Positions 42,340-54,698 of a stretch of 64,000 nt of DNA are shown here, piece after piece. Source of the DNA: Linnemannia elongata (taxonomy: Eukaryota; Mortierellomycota; Mortierellomycetes; Mortierellales; Mortierellaceae); contig JAXBDG010000015.1 of the NCBI GenBank assembly GCA_036320915.1, positions 1 to 64,000 of the forward strand. The letters are read 5' to 3'. Below the pieces are notes generated by a model. That model saw only the letters and a program-made list of their open reading frames with translations. It was not told where the DNA came from and ran no database searches. A program made the position numbers and the translations under genes. The first letter of the stretch is position 1. Each line of letters begins with the position of its first letter.

Positions 42340-43868
42340 ACAAATAGATAATAGTTGCAGCCCCACGAAATTCAGGCTTGCTAAGAACAATAGACTTTTT
42401 TTTAATGTCTGTGAGTTAAGAGGCAAGAGAAAACATTAGAACACGCTACCCCAGAAAATGGATGCAGAAGTGAATGGACGTGTACAGAGTGAGTGAGGGA
42501 GAAGGAGGCCCCTTTCTTTTTGCAGATGGCGTAAGCGCGCTTTCCTCTTTGCTATTTCACACGACGGACCTATCCTTTAATTACAGCAGGACTAGACATG
42601 CAATGTTGATATAGTTTACTCCAAGGGATGAAATGTGCGGGAGCAATTGGTCCCTCAAGGAAAATAGAAAGAGGGAGAGGGTCAGAGCATAATAAAGGGA
42701 GGGGGATCAAAACGAGGGGTTTGGGGTGTTCCCTTTCTCTCTCTCTCTCTGTCTGTATCTCTCATTGTGTATCGTAGATGAACTAGCTCTTGCGTTGCTC
42801 GATATGTTTGTTTGTTTGTTATGTTTGCTTGTTTTGGATGTTACCAGGTGGGCATGCAAGGCGGGGATAGTCATAAACAAATATGCGAGTACCGACTGGA
42901 GAGGGTCAAAGCCTCAGCCTGATGTTTTTTGTACCAATTCATACACCCTGAGCAACCATTTTGAAAAACAAAGCCGGCCTGAAAACCAAAGAGACACAAG
43001 CTTGTTCACTAACGAGACGCCAAGGCCTATGGCTGAATGAAACGAGGGAGGAGGCGAGCATGGTGTGGGAAAGGGGTGGACGGAAGAGTTAATGAAGGGA
43101 GTTTTGTCTCTTTGTGTGTGTAGGCGTGTGTCCCCAGTGGCCTTCTTTCCTTGCACTAAGCTAATGCAGCATTAATGGGTTATTTACCGCAATACAGGCG
43201 ATTCAATACTGGGGAGGGTAGAAGCGAAAGGGGGGTAAGTTGCATCCGTTCTTCCCTCCATCTCCCTTGAGAGGCTTTTCCACGTCCACAACCACTGCCA
43301 TCGCCATTCTACGGAGATAGAGAAGGAGAGCGAGTGCCTGAAAAATATCAAGAGTGGACGCAAGGAGAAAGAATAAAGCATCACAAATACTAAGGCCTAT
43401 CACTCTTTCCGTTGCTTCTGCTGCACTTCTCCGTTGTTCGTGGCAATCAAAAAGGATTCTTCATTCAATTGCGGACTCTTAGGCCCAGTTCTTGGGACTT
43501 TTAACTCTTAAAGCTAAGGCGAGACGTTTCTTTCTCTCTCTTCTCTCTGCTCTTCCTTCTCTCCTTCTCTTCTTTTTCAACATCATACCTTCTCACTTTT
43601 CTTTGTTCTCCTCTTGATTACAACTGTTTGCGACTCGTTACAATCTTTCCCTCCTCTCCCTCCCTCGCTCCCACTCCACATACACACGCCATCATCGTCA
43701 TCACCACAACCGAACCATCCATTGTCGCAACTTCATAATTTTACAGGGTAATTGCACACATCACCCTTTTCATTATCCATTTAAAAACAGAAAAACATTA
43801 CTCTTCTGGTTGAACCACACACGCACATATACTTCTCCTCCAACCAAAAAAACAACAGACGGCAAGAA
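42340..43868. other. Intergenic region, 1.5 kb, no gene seen
   Basis: Includes the 3' region of the membrane-protein gene, a purine-rich stretch at 42650-42720, TGTTTGTTTG runs near 42810, and a long CT-rich block at 43520-43690 before the next start. The last is the likely promoter of the gene at 43869. Small open frames here lack codon structure. Confidence 0.7.
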
Positions 43869-45506
43869 ATGGACATGTCGTTACAGAGCGAGGGAGCAGG
43901 ATCTTCATTCCCACCGAGCATTTGGTGGTATCCAACCCTCTCCAAGGACATGTTGCCGTGGCGAGGTGCGATCAAGGCAGAGCTGAGCTATATCATGGCA
44001 ACAACCTACATCGCTATCATGTGCTTCCTCGCCATCTTTATGTGCATTCGGATGAGAACTCGCCTCCGGATTATTTCGCTTTTTGTCACCTTCCTGGGAC
44101 TGGCCATTGCGACTGTCGGATATCTCAAAGCACGATATATTGTCCACCACAACGTCTTTTGGGCCTGGAACTTCACCGGCGAGGGGTTGGCGGTGGTAGT
44201 ATTGACCTATTCTATTGTAAGTGTTGGGACAGGATTTTATCCGATGGCCGAAAACCGTAACGTGCTGAGGAGGGTGTCCCTAATCATCATCTCCACCTAT
44301 GGACTCCTCGCGCTGGCAAATGTGATCTATTACATTCAACAAAAGGTCTTTCTTCATCCCCTTTCCGGGGAGGACGTGCAGAGGTTGAGAGATGGGATTG
44401 TGAGAGCGAGGTTGTTTACGACACAAGATCTTGAGAGTCAGAGGGCTTATGAGCAGCATTTAGGGCGGATTCCTTTAGGTGATGCTGCTCTGACTGGGGC
44501 AGTGGATTGGACGCGGTTGGCATGGGTGGAGCAGGAGTACTATATGCGGCCATCGACTGAGTACTACCTGTTCCACCAGGTCATCATGTTCTTTACGTGC
44601 GTCTGGGCATGCATGTACCTGTTTATCCCTCTGGTCAGACATCACCGACATGGGCCTGTCGGTCGTGCTGTCGATAGTGACATGATGGCTGTTGGCGTTT
44701 GGTCCATGTCCTGTTTGTTATCCCTAGCATTCGTAAGTGAGCATGAGTTTGACACAAATAGGATTTCGTTTCCTTCCTATTTCAATTTGGTACTTGGACC
44801 ATTCCCTGATCGCTATGAACAAATTTTACTGTATTGATAGGCTTACTCCCTGATCAACTTTGCATGCTGCATCTGGCACGAGCTCATCTTTGTACCCCAG
44901 ATTCAAGCATTAGATCTTTGTATCAGGGTTACTATTGGACCGATCTTTTTCATACCAGCACCTCGGTTCTTGATTCGATTTTATCGGAAGCATTTCCAGA
45001 AGTTCAGAGGCAGTGCCGGTACACGGAACGACACGAGCGCAGCAGGAAGGACATGGGGCTCTGGAAAGAAGAGTATGTATGGATTGTCTACCAGCGACAG
45101 TCGGAACCACCACAGTATCAGTCAACAATCGACCACTGTGGATTCGAAGCCCGCCACTTCGTCGACAACGGCAAAGGGGAATGCTGCTGCTGGTAGCAGT
45201 GGGGATGAAGGAAGAGGAGGCAGCGGTCAGTCACGAGGGATGCTGGACGTTTATGACCAGGGAAAGTATTTGGAGGCAGGTTGTGCGTTGAGTAACTTAA
45301 GTGGGCAGGATGGGATATCTGAGGCAGACAGTCGGAGGATTTTGATTAAGGACTGCAGGCGGGAATCGATGCCATCGAGGGTGTTGTCTGGGGATGGTGA
45401 TAATGGTGATAATGGTGATAATGGTGAGGATGGTGAGGATGGTGATGTTGACAGCATTGATATTCGGCTTGGAGTGGCTCAGCGCAACCACAGCCATCAC
45501 CCATAG
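43869..45506 (+). CDS. Multipass membrane protein, probably seven-transmembrane (509 aa)
   Basis: Exons 43869-44732 and 44841-45506, joined in phase 0 at LAF/AYSLINF. Hydrophobic segments: YIMATTYIAIMCFLAIFMCI, LRIISLFVTFLGLAIATVGY, LAVVVLTYSIVSVGTGF, VSLIIISTYGLLALANVIYY, VIMFFTCVWACMYLFIPL, MMAVGVWSMSCLLSLAF, and LDLCIRVTIGPIFFIPA. The C-terminal 150 residues are a Ser/Gly/Asp-rich cytoplasmic-type tail ending in GDNGDNGDNGEDGEDGD repeats. The layout resembles a receptor or small channel, but no family motif is seen. Lies downstream of another membrane-protein gene, on the same strand but with its own promoter region. Confidence 0.72.
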
Positions 45507-45883
45507 CAGCAATCTCGGCATCAAAAACAGGGGAGAATACAATCTAGTCACGATAAGGACGCGTGGAGTGTTGTAATCTAGTGATAATACCAAAATAATT
45601 CCAAGCCACAGCTATTTGCTTTGCTTTGCTTTTGCTTTTGCTTCTTTTATTTTTTTTTTAATGCTTTGCCTCCTCGTCCTTTTCTCCCATTCATTCTTGA
45701 GCTGTCTAGCATCACACGCTACGACAACGGCACCCTACCCACTCACCTCAGAAGACTTAACCGCTACAACACTCTCTTGACTCAAGAAAAGAAGTCGTAA
45801 AAGACACTCACTACCATTTATACTTTCACCGAACTCGCCCAACACATACAAACATACATACAGACAGACATACATACATCCTT
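45507..45883. other. Intergenic region, 377 bp
   Basis: A CTTTTGCTTTTG-rich stretch at 45615-45660 probably belongs to the 3' end of the upstream gene. The region near 45850 with ACATACATACA repeats is the leader of RPC34. Nothing else seen. Confidence 0.65.
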
Positions 45884-47285
45884 ATGGCGACGAACCTTAC
45901 CCCCCTCGAGGAGCTCTTCTATCAGGAGTGTCTGAAGGCTGGCAACAATGTACGTTATTGCACCTCAAAATACGCGAAATATTGTAAGTCGTGCTAAGAC
46001 GCCATCTCAAGCCATCGTACTCATATTACTGAACCTTTTTTTCATTTTCAACAATAGGGATTGACTTCTACAGACTTTAGCGGGATCCACCCAGATAGCC
46101 CCGTCATGGACACAGCCATCGCTATGAACTCTTTGCTTGGCAGGGTATGGATGCAAATGAACAACAATGATTACAGGAGAGCCGTTTGCTTGTTGCCCAG
46201 GATTCTATAAGAATATTGTTTTGTGCTAGGCAGAGGAAATGACCTTACTTATATTCATGACGCGACCTTTTTAGGGTTTCATCGAGGTCTTTCAAGTCAG
46301 AGGCGAGCAGGTGTATAAGGCATTGAAAAAGGAAGAGATCGGAAAGTATGTTTTCCTGCATTACGCCGCAGCTTTCACTGTTATTCGTGACTCAGTGGTA
46401 TAACGTAGCCGACATGTGAATCCATTCAACAAAACAAAACACACTCACATTTTTCTTCTTTTTGCGCTTTCTGGTCATAACATAGGGCAGGAGCATTGCA
46501 AGGCGAGGAGCAGGTCGTGTACAACACGATCAGGGCATCAGGAAACGAAGGAATCTGGACAAAGCACTTAAAGTCAAAGACGAATCTTCACGAGGCTGTG
46601 ATCAAGAGATGTCTTCGAGCACTGGAGCAGAAGGCGCTTGTAAAAGCGATCAAGTCTGTGAAGCACCCTACAAGGAAGCTGTACATGTTGATGGAGTTGA
46701 CGCCCTCTGTGGAAGTCACAGGAGGACCATGGTTCACTGATCAGGAGCTGGATGTTGACTTTGTGGAGCAGTTGACCAACCAGTGCTACAAGTATATCTT
46801 GATGAAGGTGCGTCATCTTCTTTTGCGTGTTGAAAACAAGCTGTTGCGGCTTGTTCCATTTTTTTTCTTGTTTTTCTAACGCTAGTTGTTATCATTTTGT
46901 GACGTAGTCATTCCCAAGGGACGCCAGCTGCATTTTCACATCGACACACAGTGCGTACCCTTCTGCGGCGATGGTGCGCAAGTACATTATGGACAAGCGG
47001 ATCAGTCAGGTCGATCTGAGCGTGGACGATATCACGATGTTGTTAGATGTGCTGGTGTACGACGGCAAGGTGGAGCGGTTTATTGCCCAGGTGGACGAGG
47101 ACTGGGATGATGAAGATATGGACACGGACTCTGACTGGGTGTACAAGGCTGTGCGGGACAAGAAGGCCGAATCTGCGTGGCAGGACTGCCCCTGCGGTGT
47201 GTGCCCTGTTGCAGACTTTTGCACTGAGGGAGGGCCTGTCAACCCTGCTGGCTGCAACTACTATAATAAGTGGCTAGACTTCTAG
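45884..47285 (+). CDS. RPC34: RNA polymerase III subunit RPC6/RPC34 (POLR3F)
   Basis: Exons 45884-45949, 46058-46144, 46275-46345, 46486-46807, 46908-47285; 307 aa, close to yeast (317) and human (316). The subunit belongs to the RPC82-RPC34-RPC31 subcomplex that contacts TFIIIB and helps open promoters for tRNA, 5S and other small RNA genes. The sequence shows tandem winged-helix regions (VVYNTIRASGNEGIWTKHLK, KRCLRALEQKALVKAIKSV), the hallmark PTRKLYMLMELTPS followed by TGGPWFTDQELD, and the C-terminal cysteine cluster DCPCGVCPVADFC that binds an Fe-S cluster in this family. All splice junctions are GT-AG and in phase. Confidence 0.96.
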
Positions 47286-47893
47286 TGAAAAAAAAAAAAA
47301 AAAAAAAAAAGGCTAAACGTCACGGTACAGTTCGGAGATCGTGTGTACTAAATTATTGATTTTGTCTACAGTGTGTGTGTATGGCTCTGTTCTCCGTTCG
47401 TCCGGCTCTGGGTTGATCAGGTCTCCGTTCTTGCCTTCTTCTTCCTGTCCTCTCTCCACCACTTCTCCCATCTCTTTCTCTGTCCCGCTGTTCCCATCCA
47501 ACTGCAGGAAATAAACACTCAACGCAGGATCACTCGCCTTCATACCCACAACACTCCACTCTTTCCGTACGTTGATTGCGCACCTTGCCCCTGCCTGCTA
47601 CTTCATGTACTTTCTCAGGAAGCACGATAAAAACCCGACCGCTGATCTACACCCCGCATACAGATGACACCGTACCTGGCTCGCCATCTTTTTACGCGTG
47701 AGGATGGAGCGTCTCTTTTTAAAAGATGGAGCAACATTAGGCACTAGAAAACATACCTCAAATCACGATTCTGCACGCACATCAAGAATACCGGACCCCG
47801 TTCCGCGATCCGGCTCACTTTTTCTCTGACAACAACAAACAACACTCTCTACTTCCTTGTATCACTAACCTATAGTAGCCTGTTAACTGCATA
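47286..47893. other. Intergenic region, 608 bp
   Basis: An A23 or so run begins at 47289 just after the RPC34 stop. CT-rich sequence at 47440-47500 and an ACAACAACAAAC stretch near 47830 precede the next start. No gene or structured RNA recognised. Confidence 0.65.
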
Positions 47894-48591
47894 ATGTCGA
47901 CCTTCCGCGAGGCTTCTCATATCACCACCGGCAAGTTTGTCGACCCTACCCCAGCCCCCGCTGAGGCTGCCCACCCCGAGGTTGGCGCGACTTCTGCACC
48001 CTTGAAGTCTGCCGCGTTTTTCATTGGATCTTATTGCAAGGATTATAACGAGGATTTCATGCTTTGCAAGGACGAGAACAATGACCCTGCCCACTGCTTG
48101 AAGGAGGGCCGCAAGGTCACACGCTGCGCCATGGACTTGTATGTTCCATATCTTATGTTCCTTTGAGAGATCCAACTCAGGCGAAGGGATTATGCTTCAG
48201 CCAGTAGTTGCACAATCGAGGTCGAACAGATTTTAACTTTTCATCTTTGTTGCTAGGATTACCAAGTTGAGGGAGAACTGCGAAAAGGAATGGGAGGCTC
48301 ACTACAAGTGCTTGGAGAAGCACAACCAGGAATACTATGCCTGCCGTAAGCCCGAGAGAACCTTCAACGAGTGCGTCTTCTCCAAGCTGGTACGTGTTTT
48401 GTCTTATCCATTGTTGTGAACAACTGAAGCGCATGCGTTTATTTATAATGGATAATTTTGCCATTTAGCTGTCTGCTGATCGAGATCTAACCTGACTCTT
48501 TTATTATTACATCTTGTAGAAACTCGAAAAGGTTATCCCTGGGGCATCAAACACGCCTATCCACCTTCGCGAGAACACCATTTACAACTAG
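47894..48591 (+). CDS. NDUFA8: NADH:ubiquinone oxidoreductase subunit NDUFA8 (20.8 kDa / PGIV)
   Basis: Exons 47894-48138, 48257-48389, 48520-48591; 149 aa. An accessory subunit of mitochondrial complex I on the intermembrane-space side, imported and folded through the Mia40 disulfide relay. The sequence shows twin CHCH-type cysteine pairs: CKDYNEDFMLC with CLKEGRKVTRC, then CEKEWEAHYKC with CRKPERTFNEC, each Cys-x9-Cys. It lacks a cleavable N-terminal presequence, as expected for this import route. Convergent with the sugar transporter, with 270 bp between stops. Confidence 0.95.
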
Positions 48592-48861
48592 AAGCAGCCC
48601 AGCAAACAATCATCGACAACAACCAAAAAGTAACATATGGAAGGACGAGGCAGCAAAACGACTACAGCACCCACTTCTCTACCACCCTTATAGAAAGAAG
48701 GACGGTTACACCCAACGAACACCAACCTCGCCTCTTAACAAACACCACCTTGTCCCTTCTCAAAACCATCACGATGTGGCCCAATAATAAACACAATGAC
48801 AACATAACCGACATGGCCTTTTATTTTAACTGTACGACTAAAGAGATTAAAAGAAAGCGAT

Positions 48862-50302
48862 CTAGGAATAAGAAAGAGATCGAGGAGGGACGCCTTTTTC
48901 GGCCATGACCTGTTCTATGGACCGGCCCCTCGTCTCTGGAACGAAAAACCACACAAAAGCGACGCCGATGGCGGAAAACCCCCCAAAGAGAATAAACGTG
49001 CTATTGCCCATAGCCTTTGTGAGCGAGGGGAACAACAAGCCAATGACAAAATTGAAGCTCCAATTCACACCCGTCGCAGCGCTTGATGCAGACGAGAGAG
49101 CGTAGGTTGGAAGGAACTCTGAGAGGAGAAGCCAGGGAAGGGGGCCCAGGCCGATCGCAAAAGCGATAATATACAAGAACAAGGCGACGGCCACCAGGAT
49201 ACCAACGTCAGCATAGGCGCCAATGACGAGGAGTACCGCAGAAGCAGCGATCCCACCAAAGGAGGCCATGAGAAGCGTCTTCCGATCGACACGGTTGATG
49301 AGGAAGACAGCACAGATGGTTGCGAGGAGATTGCAGGCCGAGACGCCGACAGTGATGTATTTGGAATTTCCGCCACCAAAAGTGTCGCCAAGGAAGGAGG
49401 TCGAGTAGTAGACGAGCCCATTGATTCCAGTAGCCTGCTGGAGAAAGTGGATCGTGACTCCTATCAATGCAAGACCGCGGCATTCGGACTGAAAGAGGGT
49501 ACGGAATCCGTAGGGCTGTTGGCTATTACTGGCTTGTTTTTTGTCAGGGTGTGAGTGAGGAGGAGGAGGGACTGAGGAAGGATCACTTTGGAGGGCGGCG
49601 GCAGAGTCTCCGCGTTGGCCAGGGGTTTGCACACCACCCGAAGGAGAAGAGGAAAGGGAATCTATGTAATCCTTGTCGTCATCAACAGGGACGCGGCTGC
49701 CCATGAGCAAGAGGACCATATCCTCTAGCTCCTCTTGGACGTTGACCAACTTTTCAGGTCCCCTCAGTATTTGAAGGGACCGCTCAGCTTCTTTGATCTT
49801 CTTCTGCGAGACCAAATACCGAGGGCTTTCAACAAGTTGTGTCAAAAAGAAGCACTGGATCAAGGCGGGAACACCATTGAAGGCCAGAACGAACCTCCAC
49901 CCAGGCGGGGTGCTCCACGCAAGGCCGATGATATTCGAGAGGAGAAGGCCAATAACCAAGAAGAGTTGATGGAATGTACCAAGAATACCTCTACCCTGGA
50001 TGGTCGCGATCTCGCCTAAGTACGTGGGTGCGACGACACCACCGAGACCGCAGGCAAAGCCGATGATGACACGACCCAAGATGAATTGGACCTGGTGGAA
50101 GGCAAGACCGAGGACAATAGAGCCGAGGATGTACACGACACTGGAGAGGAAGAGGGTTTTGATGCGGCCGTACTTGTTCTGCAGACTGCCTCCAATTAGG
50201 CTGCCAGCAAATGCGCCCAAGCAGTACGAGCCTATTGCAAAGCCCTACACGATCGGAGAAAAAGGGGGCGTTAGGTTTATTTGGAGTAAAAATGTGAGGG
50301 TC

Positions 50303-50349
<47 letters not shown>

Positions 50350-50751
50350 CTCGGACGGAAATCGAAACATAGATACATTGGGCATGCTTGTATGTGCTTA
50401 AATGTGAGGCGAATAGTGCGAGAGTTCGAGGTCCATGAAATTCCAATTCTTTCCACCTTTTCGCCTTTCGTCAGCATTCAACGCCCTTGGCGTCCAACTC
50501 AGCCATCTGTACACACGGGTTGGTACTTTCAGACTTACCCAGAGGAGATCAGAGAATAGGAAGCAGTTAGGAAACCCATGCTGGATGGTGAAAGGAGCAT
50601 GGGGGCCGCAGTCGCCTCCGAGGCCTCGGATGGCGGATTCGGGGATGTTGGGCGAGCCAATCACATACCCGATCGAGAGCGATGTCAGACATGCCACCAC
50701 GCCACAGAAGACCATGTGTCGCGGAAGGGTTGTTAGCGTGCGCGAGTCCAT
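48862..50751 (-). CDS. MFS sugar transporter (GLUT/Vps73-like)
   Basis: Exons 50751-50539 and 50244-48862, joined in phase 0 at LLW/GFAIGSY; 531 aa. Sugar-porter signatures: NKYGRIKT in the loop after TM2, GRVIIGFACGLGGVVAPTYLGEIA (R-G-x3-G), the PESPR-like VESPRYL, QQATGINGLVYYS (QQxxGINxxxYY) and VPETRGRSIEQV (PETKG-type). Twelve TM segments are expected. The central loop is enlarged and disordered (about residues 270-310, SSSPSGGVQTPGQR...). Probably moves hexose across the plasma or vacuolar membrane; substrate not predictable. The intron holds a 43-base T run. Confidence 0.92.
50307..50349. repeat. Poly-T run of 43 within the transporter intron
   Basis: An uninterrupted T43 on the plus strand (A43 in the sense of the transporter transcript), inside the 294-bp intron. 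It is too far from the acceptor, and of the wrong sense, to be a polypyrimidine tract. Confidence 0.9.
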
Positions 50752-52097
50752 TGATTGTGGTGGAGTCAGGAGGGAGGGAACGTCGACAGTGGTGAAGAAG
50801 GAATGTGATGTGGGTGAAATGAATCTGGCGTAGATTTGAGAATTGGTTGGTGTCTTCTTTTTGAGATGTAACGGGGTGACAGTTGAAGATTTTGCGGTTC
50901 TTGACGAGAGAGAAAGATGAAGAGAAAATATAAGAGAAAGAAGAGGAAGAGGAAGTGGAAGAGGAAAAGAAAGAAGAGGAGGAAGAAGAGGAGGAAGAAG
51001 AGGAGGAAGAAGAGGAGGAAGAAGAGAAATGAGTATGAAAGGAGAAGTGAGTCTGTTGCTCTCTCTTCGTTCTTCGTCTAACTCTTTCCTTCTGTTGTTG
51101 AACTTTATTCGCCATTGGGGGGTTTTTGGTTCTTCATGAGAGCCTAGGCCAGCCAGACAGCCAGTCAACAGACCTCAACCAACCAACAATGAATAAACAA
51201 AATCGTACATGGTTGTGGATCAGGGATGGCGGAGGTGCAAAACAAGAAAAACTCATAGTACGACCACTACGACCACAACAATAACAACAATAACAACATG
51301 CAGTAACAGTAGCACCATGCAGCGTTCATTTTTGTTTTTGTGATTGTTGGTTGGTACAGTGTGGTTCTTGATTTTTGATTTTGGTCTGCAGTATTCTCTT
51401 CCTCTTTCATCTCTCCGTCCCCCTTCCTTGTTCCTTTTCTGCTCAGGACCGAAACTAAAAGCATCGCTTTGTCACCTGTGAGACTAGAGGAGGAAAGAAA
51501 GAGATACGCCGAAAACAATAAAGTATGCATGCAGTGGACGGATAGATGGAGTAAGGGGTGCATGCCCACAAAGGGGTTGATCAAGAGCAGTAACTCTCCA
51601 CAAGATGATGATCTGCGTTTGAACAATAGGGCAGTAGTACTTTGGATTGAAGCAAAATGAACAGAAAAGATAAACAACCGTGCCAAGGGGGAGGGAGAAG
51701 GAAAGGAGGGAAGGAGGAAAGGAGGAAAGAAGGAAAGGAGTAGGAAGGGGTGTGTGAGTGTAGATGGACAAGCACAAAAACTAGCAAGGAGGACGTGTAT
51801 TGATGTTTGGTATGCGTATGTGCTGTAGATACGTGTTTGGCGATCGATTGAGGTGTGGTACACTACAATTTACGTTTTGCTTTTCGGGTGCGCGTAGGGT
51901 TGGGTGGATGCATTCACCCGGTCTTTTGAAGACTTTTTTGTTGTTATATTTGTGGTCATCTTGACATCGTTTGTTTACTCTCTGCCGTCGCACCTAACGC
52001 CCTTATCGCGATAATACCTTCATTGTACAAGGAGGAGAGGAATGGTAAAGATAGAATAATTTTTTGATGTTTTCCTTTTTTTTTTATATATTTTTTT
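50752..52097. other. Intergenic region, 1.35 kb, no gene seen
   Basis: Upstream side of the transporter and 3' side of the next minus-strand gene. Contains a GGAAGAAGA microsatellite at 50940-51030, GGAAAGAAGGAAAGG repeats at 51690-51750 and AACAATAACAACAA near 51270. Small frames reflect these repeats. Confidence 0.7.
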
Positions 52098-52668
52098 TTA
52101 AATATCTACGTGTACAACGGACGCAGAGGGAAGTAGGGGGGAGGGCGCAAGCCCAACAACGGCAACGGCTCCATCATCAGCGTGGCCAAGGAGCGATTCT
52201 GGCTCGTCAACCAACGAAGCCTTGTTGCTTTCAATGCAAGGGGTGGACTCCTCATCTGACAGCGTCGACGAGGACGAGGACGACAGCGACAGAATCGAAG
52301 GTGACAAAGATTCACTAGGACTGACGGGGGCAGAAGCATAGGTTGCTTGGCTGGTTCGCCATTGGAGACTGGGGCTGTTGCTGGTATGGCTAAGGACGGT
52401 GCTTGTGTTCGAGCTGGTGCTCATTCTGTGCGACGCGTGGCTCATGCTCATACTAGACCTGCCCGATGGCCATGCCGAGGCTGTGGTTGGGGTAAGGGGG
52501 AGCTCGCGCTTAGGTGACAGGGCGGGCTCCGTCGTCGTGGTGAACGACTGGGATGACCGAGCAAGGTGACTCAGTCCATGGCTGGTCCTGATCCGCAAGT
52601 CCTCCTTATCAGTAGTTGCACCACGACTCTTTTCTTCCTCAGTCTCATTCTCATCCTGCTGCTGCTGC

Positions 52669-52708
<40 letters not shown>

Positions 52709-54645
52709 GCTGAGCCAATGCAGGTGGGATAAAGGGCGCCATTGGTTGGGCGACGGAGCCGGACCGAGCGCGAGTCTGCAATTGTTTCAGACCCGAGAAC
52801 GAGTTCATTCTCGTCTTGTGGGTCTCCAACTGGACCACGCGAGCCTTGGCAGCCTCGAGTTCATGTTCCAACTCCATCTCACGGGCACGGAGCTGCTCCA
52901 ACTCTCCCAGCTCTCCCTCCAAGAACAAGTTGCGCTCATGAAGCTGTTGCATCTCCTCTAGCCGGGGCTCGAGCTGCTCCATCGTCTTGATCTGCTTCTC
53001 CAACTGCAAGGTCTTGGATCGAAGCAAGGCCACCTGCTTGGATTGACCTTCGAGCTGAGGCATGCGGATTTTGATCTTCTCCAGCTCCAACGAAACACGC
53101 TCGTACTCGTCCCTGAAGTCTGGCGCGGCCTTGTTCTGCTCGGCGGATAGCTGAGCCTCCAGCTCACGGTTCCTGTTTGTCAAAAACTCGAGACGACGGT
53201 CGTCCTTGTCCTTGGACCGGAAGGACTCAAACTCTCTTGTCAATAATCCGTGCTGGTTGTTGGCAATGTTCAGCTTCTCTGACAGATCCCAGTTGGAATG
53301 ATCCAGTTCAGCGTTGGTCGTCTCGAGTTCCTGAATGCGGTCCTGCAAGTTCTTAACTAGTTCGGCTTGCCCCTCCATTGCCTGCAGCTTAACCACCAAG
53401 GCGTCTGCTGCCACGGCTCTAGCTTCCATCTCAACAAGGTCCAGGCGGATCCTAGGCAATAGAGCACAATCGGCTTCAAGAGCCGCCACTTGGCTCTCCA
53501 GCTCCCAGACACGCTTCTCGTACTCCGTGGCCCGAAGCATGAGTGCTTCGTTCTTGTTCCAGAGATCCTCCATCGCCACAGTCTTCTGGCCCAACTCTTC
53601 GATCAGTCGATTGCGTTCATTCTCAAGGTCAATAAAGTCCGTCGATCGGACATCATGAAAAGGAGGCTGCTGCATATAGGGCTTCTTCTCAAGTTCCCAG
53701 GATCGAATTTTCAGCACATCTCGCTCCGAAGTCAGGGCTGCGACCTCCTTCATTAACTTCTGAATGGTTTGGTTGGACTCTGCGAGGGATCCTCTCGACG
53801 ACTGAAAACCGCTGCCGCCAATCCTCTGACCGAATCCGCCGTTCAAAGATACCGAGTCCAATGCCCTTCCGTCAACCGACGGTGAACCCAAAGAAGTCGA
53901 CGATGCATCGCCATGAGTTCTGGAGTAGACGGTAGACTGAGCTCGCTCCAGATCTTGCAGGCGTGCAATCTGATGAGTCGCCTCGAGATGCTGTCGTTCA
54001 AGCTGTCGATGGTTCTCTTGCAGCTCCTGGTTCTTGTCCTTGAGTCGCTCCAACTCCGCATTAGCGGTCCTCAACAGCGATCGAAGCTGGGCCACGTTCG
54101 CCTCTTCGGGTATCATCACAGACAGGGCTGCATCGGAGGGAGAAAATTTCTTTCCTGTGGAGGCCTGGCCAGAGACAATGGGAGAGTTAGGGGTGGGGAG
54201 AGCCGAGGCCAGCTGACTGAAGCGACGATCGAGTCCTGTCTCCAGCTTGTCGGTGATTTGGCGCATGAGGTTATCGCGGAACACTTCTGGATCGAAATCA
54301 ACGACGCTTGCTGTCCTTGCAAGGGTATTGTTGTGCGGGACAGAGGATGACGGTGTGGAAGATGTATCGAAGGTAGCACGATCGCTGCGCAGGAGTGTGG
54401 TGGGTGAGGCAGTTTTTGAGTCGTATTGAGGTTGTGTTGAGAGGCGAGGGTTGACAGCTGTGGTGGTCGTGGGAGACGAAATTCCAAGACCTGTCACCAT
54501 GCCATCCTAAGGTTCAGAAACAAATACAGCATAGTACATAGTGGGTTAGATATGTCGCTTAAGGGCTGCGGACATGTGTGGTGGATCGAAATCAAATGAA
54601 ATATCTCGGATGCACGATGACGGCGATGATAATGATGGTGCCCGG

Positions 54646-54698
<53 letters not shown>

